From Candidatus Gastranaerophilales bacterium (GTDB lineage: Bacteria > Cyanobacteriota > Vampirovibrionia > Gastranaerophilales > Gastranaerophilaceae): a stretch of 25,400 bases of DNA. Positions 1-7,952 of this stretch are shown here, one piece after another. Within the stretch, counting starts at the first letter, position 1. Every line of letters begins with the position of its first letter. The position numbers were made by a program, and so were the translations under genes. The notes below the pieces were generated by a model. That model had not been told where the DNA came from and made no database searches. It was given only the letters and a program-made list of their open reading frames with translations. Where the stretch lies: contig CAJULH010000028.1 in the NCBI GenBank assembly GCA_910587175.1, positions 1-25,400 of the forward strand, given 5' to 3'.

Positions 1-1
1 A

Positions 2-1372
2 AACCCTAATTTTGCTGCTTATTATGAAAAAAAACGTCTAAATAATAAAATAATTGAAAAATGTATTTCTACTATTCCAAAAGAAGAAAGGGTTATTTTT
101 AAAAAAGAAATTGCCGATAAATATATGGCAAAGATCATAAAAAAGAAAAAAGTTAATACTATTTTTTCGTTTTTTCAGAATAGATATAGCAGCAGAATTT
201 CAGTGACCAAAGAAAACAAAAAAAACCTTAATTATGAAAAACATTGTGATTGTTTTAAACTGACAGAGAATGTAAAATCAAACTTATTATATGATGGTGC
301 AGGCGTAAAAAGCCCATTTATTACGGTTTTTATCCCTACATATAAACGATTGGATTTGTTGAAGGATGCCTTGGAGAGTGTATTAAATCAGGAACCGGTT
401 AATTTTGAATGGGATATTCTGATTGTAGACAACGAACCTTATGATGGTGCCGCAAACGAAACCGAAAACTATATAAAAGAGCTGCACTCGAATAAAATAA
501 CATATTATAGAAATGATGAAAATCTGCGACCGGGTGATAACTTTAACAGAGGAATATTCCTTGCAAAAGCGCCTTGGGTGATGATGCTTCATGATGATGA
601 TTTATTAATACCAAATGCAATAAAAAAAATGTCTAATGCGATCACTTTTTTAAATGCGCAGAAAGGTAAACCTCTTGGTGCAATTGCTACAAGAGCATTT
701 CAATTTAAATATGATCCTGCTTATCCACAAAAACATATGCCGCTTCTGGAATTTGTTTCTACTAAAATTCTGGAAGAGAAAATGTCTTATAAGTTTTTTA
801 AATTAACTCATGCAAATGTTCTTTTTACAGGACACATTGGCGGTTCTGTTCCAAGCAATGGTGCCTTGTTTAATAAAAATGCCGTTATTGAAACAGGAGG
901 ATTTAATGACGATTTGGGAATCTCTGCTGACTTAATATTATATTTTTGTATGGAAAATAAGTATTCTGTTTATTCAACAACTGAACCCTACGGGTTTTAC
1001 CGCTGGGGAATAAATCAAATGTCAAAATTTGAAAATGCTTATAAAACCGTCAAAGATAACTATGATTTTCGCGAATATGTATTTTCTAAAAATCTTTTTA
1101 CAAAAATCTGGGGCATTATGTTTAGAAGTTCTCTTTATTATAATTTTACAAAATGCGTTTTAAGTATGAGAAGTACAGTTACAACAAACCAGACTGATTT
1201 TGAAGATTATGCGCAAATTTATAATAAAAAACCTAATTTGCTTATGTATATGCTATGGAAAAAAATTATATACAGAAGCTATTGTATAGCAATGGGTATG
1301 CACAAACAAATCTTAAAAATGAAATCAAAGAAATTTATAGAGACGGAGAAAATAAATGCTGCAAATTTCTAA
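2..1372 (+). CDS. Family 2 glycosyltransferase, 5' end outside the window
   Basis: This is a GT-A fold glycosyltransferase that would transfer a sugar from a nucleotide-sugar donor to a growing surface glycan at the cytoplasmic face of the membrane. The fold begins with the strand FITVFIPTYKR and continues through ILIVDNEP to the metal-binding acidic cluster HDDD (codons at about 590-601), all typical of GT2. A C-terminal part of roughly 200 residues has no motif I can name. The frame is open without a stop from base 2. The ATG at 125 has no Shine-Dalgarno sequence and lies inside a Lys-rich stretch that reads as ordinary protein, so I treat the gene as truncated by the window edge. Its 3' end overlaps the next gene by 17 bases, indicating co-transcription. 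The family is secure; donor and acceptor are unknown. Confidence 0.85.
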   Translation, partial: NPNFAAYYEKKRLNNKIIEKCISTIPKEERVIFKKEIADKYMAKIIKKKKVNTIFSFFQNRYSSRISVTKENKKNLNYEKHCDCFKLTENVKSNLLYDGAGVKSPFITVFIPTYKRLDLLKDALESVLNQEPVNFEWDILIVDNEPYDGAANETENYIKELHSNKITYYRNDENLRPGDNFNRGIFLAKAPWVMMLHDDDLLIPNAIKKMSNAITFLNAQKGKPLGAIATRAFQFKYDPAYPQKHMPLLEFVSTKILEEKMSYKFFKLTHANVLFTGHIGGSVPSNGALFNKNAVIETGGFNDDLGISADLILYFCMENKYSVYSTTEPYGFYRWGINQMSKFENAYKTVKDNYDFREYVFSKNLFTKIWGIMFRSSLYYNFTKCVLSMRSTVTTNQTDFEDYAQIYNKKPNLLMYMLWKKIIYRSYCIAMGMHKQILKMKSKKFIETEKINAANF

Positions 1373-2150
1373 AAAACTGCGTAAATGCGCATTATATCTT
1401 TCTCATAAATGTCGAGACGGAAATTTGCAAAGTGTTTTTTCTTGCCTTGATATTGTATGGATTTTATATGACAAAATAATGAACTGGTCACCTGAGAAAG
1501 CTCAAGACGATGACAGAGATTTCTTTATTATCTCGAAGGGGCAAGCTACTTTGGCGCTTTATCCTGTATTGATTGAAAAAGGATATTTTAAAATGGATGA
1601 AGTAGCTTCCCAAATCGGACAATTTGATAGTCGTTATTGTATTCAGACAGATTTAACAAAATTTAAGGGCGGAATCGAGAATAACGCAGGCTCACTGGGT
1701 CATGGCTTACCATTTGCTGCAGGAATTGCATATGCAAATAAAATTAAAAAATCGCCATCCAATGTTTACGTTCTTTGTGGTGACGGTGAATTTTGTGAGG
1801 GTACCATGTGGGAAGCTTGTATTTTTGCAAGCGCTAAAAAGCTTGATAATCTCTGTGTGATAATAGATGACAATAATTCTGTAGCTGCTATGGTTGATAT
1901 GGGCGATATGAAGAAAAAACTGGAAGCATTCAATTTTGATGTTTTTGAGGTCGATGGTCATAATCTAAGCAAGCTTGAAGATGTTTTTAAGAAAGCAATG
2001 CTTCTTTCCAATGAAAAACCCAAGGCTATTATTGCAAAAACATTAAGGGGATTTGGTTCAAAGACTATGGCCGAAAATGATATTTGGTTTCACAAAGCAC
2101 CCAATGAGGAGGAATTGGAACTTCTAATCAAGGAGGTTGAGTCGCTATGA
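1356..2150 (+). CDS. Transketolase-like N-terminal (TPP-binding) subunit
   Basis: This 264-residue protein is the N-terminal half of a split transketolase, which carries the thiamine diphosphate/Mg site (GDGEFCEGTMWEA followed by DDNN). Transketolases move two-carbon ketol units between sugar phosphates. RDFFIISKGQATLALY matches the family's SKGHA region and NNAGSLGHGL matches GSLGQG, but both show a changed residue (His to Gln, Gln to His). The usual GHP substrate loop is replaced by an unrelated sequence. The cofactor fold is therefore kept while substrate contacts differ, pointing to a specialised sugar substrate rather than the pentose phosphate pathway. The start has GGAG seven bases upstream and overlaps the preceding gene. 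The stop overlaps the C-terminal subunit gene by four bases, as expected for a translationally coupled pair. Family call sure, substrate unknown. Confidence 0.85.
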   Translation: MLQISKKLRKCALYLSHKCRDGNLQSVFSCLDIVWILYDKIMNWSPEKAQDDDRDFFIISKGQATLALYPVLIEKGYFKMDEVASQIGQFDSRYCIQTDLTKFKGGIENNAGSLGHGLPFAAGIAYANKIKKSPSNVYVLCGDGEFCEGTMWEACIFASAKKLDNLCVIIDDNNSVAAMVDMGDMKKKLEAFNFDVFEVDGHNLSKLEDVFKKAMLLSNEKPKAIIAKTLRGFGSKTMAENDIWFHKAPNEEELELLIKEVESL

Positions 2151-3031
2151 GAAGGGCTTTTTTAAAACGTGTTGCAGAAATGATTAGAGACGAAGCTGAC
2201 ACAACCTTTTTCACGGTCGATATTGGAATGTGGGCAATTCGTGATGTCTTGGCTGAGTTTCCGGAAAGATGTACAAATGTCGGGGTTTATGAAGATGGCA
2301 TGTTTTCAATCGCAGCAGGCATGGCTAGCCGCGGTTTAATTCCTACAATATTTGGTATTCAACCATATTTGATTGAACGTACATTGGAACAAATTAAAAT
2401 GGATTTGGCGTATCAGAAACTGGGTGTAAATGTAGTTGGAACCGGTGCTGCTGTAGATTATTCTAAATACGGATATTCTCATTATTGTGCAGAGGATTGT
2501 CATATTATAAAGGCAATCCCGGGGTGTGAATTTATAGCTCCGGGAAGCAAGAAACAGTTTATACAGTTGTTTAATGAAACATATAGAAATGGTCACCCAA
2601 CTTTTTTCAGGATTTCTGATCATCCAAATATTGAATATGATCCAGATGTTGAGTTTGGCAAAGCTGTTGTTATGCAAGAAGGCTCAAAGGCAACCGTTAT
2701 TGCTGTTTCAATTATGCTTGATGATGTGATGGAAGTATGCAAGGATGAGGATGTTACAGTTCTTTATTATACTACGCTTGAGCCGTTTGACAATGAAACT
2801 CTTTCAAAATACCATAATAATGGCAAAATACTTATTGTTGAGCCCGAATTTGAAGGCAGCTTAAGTTATGATGTTATAAAAACATTTAGTGGCAAGTCTG
2901 TCCAAATAGAGGAGGTTGCATTTCCCAGAGAAATTTTTAGAAATTATGGAACTTATGATGAGAAAATGCAGCATTATGGGCTTACGGCTGTAAAAGTTTT
3001 AGAGAAATTAAAAAGATTGGTTGATAATTAA
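2147..3031 (+). CDS. Transketolase-like C-terminal subunit
   Basis: This 294-residue protein supplies the pyrimidine-binding and C-terminal domains that complete the split transketolase with the upstream gene. The stretch NVGVYEDGMFSIAAGMA corresponds to the family's GIAEQ motif. The Glu that activates thiamine diphosphate is kept, although Ala and Gln around it are replaced by Tyr and Asp. A later segment (YGYSHYCAEDCHIIKAIPG) matches the region that is usually DGPTHQ..D..IRAIP. The gene starts inside the stop of its partner (ATGA), with a strong AAGGAGG at 2130-2136. Its stop abuts the SDR gene directly. The two subunits should form a heteromeric cytoplasmic enzyme. Placement in a glycan locus suggests it makes or rearranges a sugar precursor, which is inference. 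Confidence 0.83.
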   Translation: MRRAFLKRVAEMIRDEADTTFFTVDIGMWAIRDVLAEFPERCTNVGVYEDGMFSIAAGMASRGLIPTIFGIQPYLIERTLEQIKMDLAYQKLGVNVVGTGAAVDYSKYGYSHYCAEDCHIIKAIPGCEFIAPGSKKQFIQLFNETYRNGHPTFFRISDHPNIEYDPDVEFGKAVVMQEGSKATVIAVSIMLDDVMEVCKDEDVTVLYYTTLEPFDNETLSKYHNNGKILIVEPEFEGSLSYDVIKTFSGKSVQIEEVAFPREIFRNYGTYDEKMQHYGLTAVKVLEKLKRLVDN

Positions 3032-3772
3032 ATGAAAAGTTTTGAAAATAAAGTTGCGCTTATAACGGGTGCTACATCAGGAATTGGGGAAGCAACGGCA
3101 AGATTGTTTGCTAACCTTGGAGCAAATGTCGTTCTTTGTGGGCGAAATACGCAAAAAGGCAGGGTTATAGAATCCGATATTCTTAAAAATGGCAATGAGG
3201 CTTGCTTTATACAATGCGATATATCTAAAGAAGAACAGGCAAAAAACTTAATTGTAAAAACGGTTGAAAAGTATGGAAAAATTGATATTTTGTTTAATAA
3301 CGCCGGTGTTATGCTTCCTTCTATGGAAATTGAGCGTATGTCTTCTGAAGACTGGCTAAAAACCTTTGATATTAATATCAATGGAATGTTTTTTGTTACA
3401 AAATATGCAAAACCCTATTTGTTAAAAGAAAAAGGAACAATTATCAATAATGCTTCAATTGCAGGATTGCAATATTATGCAGCAGGAAGATCTTATGCTT
3501 ATAGCGCTTCAAAAGCAGCCGTTGTGCAATTTTCTCATCAAATGGCTAAAAATTATGCACAAGAAGGTATTCGTGTCAATTGTATAGCTCCTGGAATTGT
3601 AGATACATTGATTTTAGGTGACAGAGACAGAAGTGAATATGCAAAGCGTGTTCCGCTGGGACGTCTTGCTGAGCCGGAGGATGTTGCAAAAGTTGTAGCA
3701 TTTCTGGCTTCAGATGATGCTTCATATCTAACAGGAGTAGTATTGCCGATTGATGGTGGAGTATCTTTATAA
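3032..3772 (+). CDS. Short-chain dehydrogenase/reductase (SDR)
   Basis: This is a classical 246-residue NAD(P)-dependent SDR. It shows the Rossmann glycine motif TGATSGIG (residues 12-19), the structural NNAG (89-92), a catalytic Ser at 142 and the YxxxK pair Tyr157/Lys161. The C-terminal PEDVAKVVAFLASDDASYLTG...DGG pattern is typical of FabG-like members. It would oxidise or reduce a hydroxyl/keto group on a small substrate. Its ATG directly follows the stop of the transketolase C subunit, so it is likely co-translated. It probably acts on the product of that enzyme pair within the same sugar pathway rather than in fatty acid synthesis (inference from neighbours). No separate ribosome binding site is evident. 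Confidence 0.88.
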   Translation: MKSFENKVALITGATSGIGEATARLFANLGANVVLCGRNTQKGRVIESDILKNGNEACFIQCDISKEEQAKNLIVKTVEKYGKIDILFNNAGVMLPSMEIERMSSEDWLKTFDININGMFFVTKYAKPYLLKEKGTIINNASIAGLQYYAAGRSYAYSASKAAVVQFSHQMAKNYAQEGIRVNCIAPGIVDTLILGDRDRSEYAKRVPLGRLAEPEDVAKVVAFLASDDASYLTGVVLPIDGGVSL

Positions 3773-3801
3773 TAGCGAGTATTTAAATGAAGGAGATAAT
3801 A

Positions 3802-4977
3802 ATGAGAACCTGTAAAAAATGTTTTGATTATTTGTATGTTTTTGTAAACGGAGATGTTAGATTTTGTCCATGGAATGGCAAGGTTATTGGTAATCTAAAG
3901 AAAAATACGCTGGAAGAAATATGGAACGGCAAAGAAGCAGATGAAATTCGCAGAGCTTTTTTAGAGGGCAATTTGCTATATTGCTCTGAACAGTATTGCC
4001 CTGAATGTATAAATAATACCGAAGCACTTCAAGTTAGCAAAGAAGAAATGGAAAGTTTATATAATAATCTGCCTAAAATGCCTAAAACAATTTCTTTATC
4101 TTATGATGAAAGGTGTAACCACGCATGTCCTTCATGCCGCCAGTGTTTTTTGAAACCAGATGCCAAATATCTTGAAGATTTAAAGACTATTACAAGTAAT
4201 ATTGAGCCATATATTTCAGAAGTTAAATATTTGTCTGCAAATGGTATTGGCGACTTATTTGTATCTCATGAAATGCTTGGAATGTTGTCAAGATTCCGTC
4301 CGAAAAATGATGATTTTATGATGCATATTGAAACAAACGGAGTTTTGTTTAAAGCTAATTGGGAGAAAATAAAACATTTTGGTGATTATCATCTTACAGT
4401 TTCTGTTACACCAAGCAGCTATGATAGAGAAACTTATAAATACCTTGCCGGGGTTGATGATTTAGAAAGGTTTGAAGAAAGTTTAAGATTTATAACCGAA
4501 CTCAAGCACCAAGGCAAAGTAAATAGAATACGCATTATTATGGTTATTCAGGATAGCAACTTCAGGCAAATTCCCGAATTTATTAAAAAATCAATTGAAG
4601 TATATGATGCTGACGAAGTAATATTAAGACCAATTTTTGAATGGTTTGGTCTAAAAGAAGATGAACTTTTATATAAAAATGTATTAAATCCATGTCATCC
4701 TTATCATAAAGAATATGAAGAAATTATTAAAGATCCGATTTTATCTGATCCCAGAGTATTTAATTGGGCGTATAACGTACCCCAAAAGTCGATTGAATTT
4801 CCAACTTTGGCAATGAAAAGAGAATACGAAAAACTTACCGGTGGATGTGGTTGCGGATGTACTCCTTTGAAGCAAACAAAAAATACCGTTCTGCAAAATA
4901 TTTTCTCTGTCAGAAATGACGCAAGAAATCATAAAGTTTTGACAGTTTTGGGCATAAAAGTTAAAGTTAAAAAATAA
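3802..4977 (+). CDS. Radical SAM protein with N-terminal SPASM-like cysteine domain
   Basis: This 391-residue enzyme has the radical SAM motif CxxxCxxC at Cys105, Cys109 and Cys112 (RCNHACPSC), which would hold the 4Fe-4S cluster that cleaves S-adenosylmethionine. Ahead of it, residues 1-70 carry Cys4, Cys7, Cys22, Cys61, Cys66 and Cys69. Between them is the string VIGNLKKNTLEEIWNGKEADEIR, which is typical of SPASM/auxiliary-cluster domains that normally follow the radical SAM barrel. The order is thus reversed. Near the C-terminus there is a CGCGC cluster and a basic tail (HKVLTVLGIKVKVKK) shared with the next protein. I chose ATG 3802 because AAGGAG lies six bases upstream; the in-frame ATG at 3787 is immediately before that Shine-Dalgarno and lacks its own. 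Radical-based sugar or peptide modification is plausible, but the substrate is unknown. Confidence 0.82.
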   Translation: MRTCKKCFDYLYVFVNGDVRFCPWNGKVIGNLKKNTLEEIWNGKEADEIRRAFLEGNLLYCSEQYCPECINNTEALQVSKEEMESLYNNLPKMPKTISLSYDERCNHACPSCRQCFLKPDAKYLEDLKTITSNIEPYISEVKYLSANGIGDLFVSHEMLGMLSRFRPKNDDFMMHIETNGVLFKANWEKIKHFGDYHLTVSVTPSSYDRETYKYLAGVDDLERFEESLRFITELKHQGKVNRIRIIMVIQDSNFRQIPEFIKKSIEVYDADEVILRPIFEWFGLKEDELLYKNVLNPCHPYHKEYEEIIKDPILSDPRVFNWAYNVPQKSIEFPTLAMKREYEKLTGGCGCGCTPLKQTKNTVLQNIFSVRNDARNHKVLTVLGIKVKVKK

Positions 4978-4992
4978 TCGGAGCAGAATAAT

Positions 4993-6096
4993 ATGAAAAA
5001 GATTTTACAGTGGATATTTTCAATTAAAAATGAAGGTGCAAACCGGCAAGCTGAGCATAAAGTTTTGACAGTTTTTGGAATTAAATTTAAATTTTTATCT
5101 TTAAGAAAGATATTGAATCAAATTGTAAATCAAACCAAAGATTACCCTTCACAAAATAAAACTAAGCGGATATATAGATTGTATCCGCTTGAAGAGTACT
5201 TTCCAAAAAATTTTTATAAGGATTTTATTACTTCTGATTTAACGGAAAAATATAGAAAACTTGTATATGGATTAGATAAGGAAAGCATTAATACTGTTGC
5301 ACGTGTTATTTCGCGTATTCAGAGGTTTGCAAAATATGGTCAAATTGATTTTGAAGTTTCTGAAAGAGAATATAATAATATTGAAAAAATTCGTTTAATT
5401 TATTCAAATCCAATTCGACTGGCGAATGATATTTATGGGTTTGGTGAGTATATAATCCCAGTCAATGTTTTTTGTGCAACAGCATTATACTATGATTGTT
5501 TTATGGATTATATTAAGGATAAGGAAAAAATCTTGAATAATGATATTATTGATGCTGGGGCTTATGTTGGTGATTCCGCTTTGGTTTTATCGAAATATAC
5601 CAATAAAAAAATACATTCTTTTGAACCATTGCAGACTAATTATGATAGAATGCTTAAAACAATTAAGATTAACGATCTTGAGAACATTGTACCTGTTAAA
5701 CTTGGTCTTGGGGCAAAAGCAGACAATGCCATAATTAATTCTGTTAAAGATGTTGAATGCATGGCTTCATTCTCCAAAGATTATATTGGTTCGGAGACTG
5801 AGAATGTATCAATTACTACAATTGATGATTATGTAAAAGAAAACAATATAAAAATTGGTTTAATTAAAACCGATGTTGAGGGTTTTGAACAAAATTTATT
5901 AATGGGAGCAATAGAAACAATCAAAAGGGATAAGCCTGTTTTATCAATATCTATTTACCATACATTTGATGATTTTTTTAACATAAAACCATGGATTGAA
6001 AATTTAAATTTAGGTTATAAATTCAAAATAATAAAGCCCGATGTAGAAGATATCTGCTGCGATGTTACATTAATTGCCGAAGTATCAGTGCAATAA
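4993..6096 (+). CDS. FkbM-family methyltransferase
   Basis: This 367-residue protein carries an FkbM-type SAM-dependent methyltransferase domain in its C-terminal half. Motif I is DAGAYVGD at residues 187-194, the acidic residue after strand 2 is Glu211 in SFEP, and the family hallmark TDVEGFE lies around residues 293-299. Such enzymes O-methylate sugars and other small hydroxyl groups. The N-terminal ~180 residues are not part of the catalytic fold. They begin with WIFSIKNEG...HKVLTVFGIKFKF, which repeats the tail of the preceding radical SAM protein at both protein and DNA level. The gene follows the radical SAM gene by 15 bases and is in the same operon. Methyl capping of a surface glycan is the likeliest role (inference). 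Confidence 0.83.
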   Translation: MKKILQWIFSIKNEGANRQAEHKVLTVFGIKFKFLSLRKILNQIVNQTKDYPSQNKTKRIYRLYPLEEYFPKNFYKDFITSDLTEKYRKLVYGLDKESINTVARVISRIQRFAKYGQIDFEVSEREYNNIEKIRLIYSNPIRLANDIYGFGEYIIPVNVFCATALYYDCFMDYIKDKEKILNNDIIDAGAYVGDSALVLSKYTNKKIHSFEPLQTNYDRMLKTIKINDLENIVPVKLGLGAKADNAIINSVKDVECMASFSKDYIGSETENVSITTIDDYVKENNIKIGLIKTDVEGFEQNLLMGAIETIKRDKPVLSISIYHTFDDFFNIKPWIENLNLGYKFKIIKPDVEDICCDVTLIAEVSVQ

Positions 6097-6112
6097 AACA
6101 GGGGAATATGGA

Positions 6113-7936
6113 ATGAAACTTGATGCAACTGCAGCTAAAAATTCTTTTAAATATACCTGGCTTTTAAGCCGGATATATCCATATATAAAACCATATTGGT
6201 TTAGAATCTTACTTGGTTTTGCAATTGCAATTCCCTTGGGGCTTTTAGATGGTGTTACCGCGTTTGCATTAAAACCTTACATGGATTATGTGGTTGGAGG
6301 AAAGAATTTTGAGTTTGTCTTTTTGGGGTACAATTTTTCCATAACAAGTCTTCAGATGTCTTTTCTTTTGCCTGTTGGCGTTGTGCTTTTTGCCGGGCTC
6401 CAGGGAGTTTTAAGGTATTTGAATGATTATTTTTCAGCCTGGACAAGTTCACATATCACAAATGATGTGAAGATTGATTTATTTCACAGATTAATTTACA
6501 TGCATCCGCAATTTTTTGATGAAAATTCTTCCGGTATTATAATTTCAAGATATATGGGTGATCCGCAGACTGCCTCTGCCGGCATTGTTGAAAATATTAA
6601 AATTATTACAACCAGTTTATGCGGTGCTCTGGGTCTTATTGCTGTTATGCTGTATTCTTCCTGGCGGCTTGCATTTATTGGTATCTTGGTTCTTTGTATT
6701 GCCTTTCTTCCTGTCGCCCTTATCAGAAAGAGGATTAAAGAGGCTTCAAATAAAAATATGGTAATTGGCGGAAACATTACCACAAACATTAACGAAACCT
6801 ATAATGGTAATAAAGTCATGGCTGCATATGAATTGCAGGAGCGTCAGGAGAAATACTTTAGAAAACAAATCTGGGATTCTTACAATATTGGCATGTCTCT
6901 TTTAAAAAGAACCGCATGGATGTCGCCCATGATGTATTTGATTGCATCTTTTGGTATTGCAATAGTTTTGGGATATGGTACATACTTAATTAATTCCGGG
7001 CAAATGACTGCGGGAAGTTTTGCTGCTTTTGTAACTTCGCTTCTTCTTCTTTATAAACCTGTAAAAACCCTAGGAAATACTCTGACCGGTATTCAGGGTA
7101 TTTTTGTTGCAATGGGCAGAGTATTTGAGCTTTTTGATCTTGCTCCGGAGATAAAAGAATCTGAAAACCCAAAAGTTTTAGCTGGTTTTCAAGATGGCAT
7201 AGAATTTTCCAATGTTAATTTTGAATACATTGAGGGACATCCGGTTTTGTTTAATTTTAATTTAACCGTGAAAAGAAATGAAACCCTTGCTATTGTGGGA
7301 AATTCAGGAGGAGGGAAATCTACTCTTGTAAATTTAATTCCGCGTTTTTATGATATAAAATCAGGCTCTATAAAGATAGATAATATTGATATAAGGGAGT
7401 TTTTCCTATCTTCCCTGAGACAAAATATTTCAATGGTTTTTCAGGATAATTTCCTGTATTCAGGTACCATTAAAGAAAATATTATGATGGGTAATTTTGA
7501 TGCAACTGATGAAGAGCTTAATATGGCTATCAGATCTGCGCATTTGGAAGAAATGATACAGGAATTACCCCAAGGGCTTGACACTTTGCTTGGCGAGAGA
7601 GGTTTAACACTCTCAGGCGGGCAAAGACAAAGAGTTGCAATAGCAAGAGCCATGCTTCGAAATGCGCCGATTGTTATTTTGGATGAGGCAACTTCCGCTC
7701 TGGACAATGAATCCGAAGCTATTGTTCAGAAGGCAATGGATAATTTGATGAAAAACAGAACCGTATTTATAATTGCACACAGGCTTTCAACCATTAAAAA
7801 TGCAGACAGAATAGCAGTTATAAATGAAGGCAGGCTTGTGGAACTTGGAACCCATGAGGAACTAATGAACATTCCGGATGGGGCATACAGATCTCTCTAT
7901 GAGATGCAGTTCAAAAGACAGGAGCTTAAAGTATAA
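6113..7936 (+). CDS. MsbA-like ABC exporter (fused membrane and ATPase domains)
   Basis: This 607-residue half-transporter has an N-terminal six-helix ABC exporter domain (about residues 15-320) and a C-terminal ATPase. The ATPase shows Walker A GNSGGGKST (396-404), signature LSGGQ (500-504), Walker B IVILDEA (520-526) and the switch His in AHRLST. It would act as a homodimer flipping a lipid-linked substrate across the inner membrane. Resemblance is to the MsbA/lipid A exporter group, which together with its place at the end of a glycan operon suggests glycolipid export. I chose ATG 6113 because an AGGGGAA Shine-Dalgarno precedes it. An in-frame TTG at 6074 would overlap the methyltransferase gene and adds a stretch unlike the family. 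The exact cargo is unknown. Confidence 0.88.
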   Translation: MKLDATAAKNSFKYTWLLSRIYPYIKPYWFRILLGFAIAIPLGLLDGVTAFALKPYMDYVVGGKNFEFVFLGYNFSITSLQMSFLLPVGVVLFAGLQGVLRYLNDYFSAWTSSHITNDVKIDLFHRLIYMHPQFFDENSSGIIISRYMGDPQTASAGIVENIKIITTSLCGALGLIAVMLYSSWRLAFIGILVLCIAFLPVALIRKRIKEASNKNMVIGGNITTNINETYNGNKVMAAYELQERQEKYFRKQIWDSYNIGMSLLKRTAWMSPMMYLIASFGIAIVLGYGTYLINSGQMTAGSFAAFVTSLLLLYKPVKTLGNTLTGIQGIFVAMGRVFELFDLAPEIKESENPKVLAGFQDGIEFSNVNFEYIEGHPVLFNFNLTVKRNETLAIVGNSGGGKSTLVNLIPRFYDIKSGSIKIDNIDIREFFLSSLRQNISMVFQDNFLYSGTIKENIMMGNFDATDEELNMAIRSAHLEEMIQELPQGLDTLLGERGLTLSGGQRQRVAIARAMLRNAPIVILDEATSALDNESEAIVQKAMDNLMKNRTVFIIAHRLSTIKNADRIAVINEGRLVELGTHEELMNIPDGAYRSLYEMQFKRQELKV

Positions 7937-7952
7937 ACTTTCCGCAACCCTT

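Noticed and set aside
125..127. ATG as the start of the first glycosyltransferase
   Set aside because: The frame is open to the window edge, no ribosome binding site precedes this ATG, and the upstream codons read as normal protein.
3787..3801. Upstream ATG for the radical SAM protein
   Set aside because: The ATG is directly followed by AAGGAG, which is correctly spaced for ATG 3802; the extra codons are the ribosome binding site itself.
4941..4975. TTGACA followed 17 bases later by TAAAGT as an internal promoter
   Set aside because: The -10 match is poor and the sequence is explained by the shared coding motif HKVLTV.
6074..6112. TTG start for the ABC exporter inside the methyltransferase gene
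   Set aside because: AGGGGAA before ATG 6113 fits better and the added residues do not resemble exporters.
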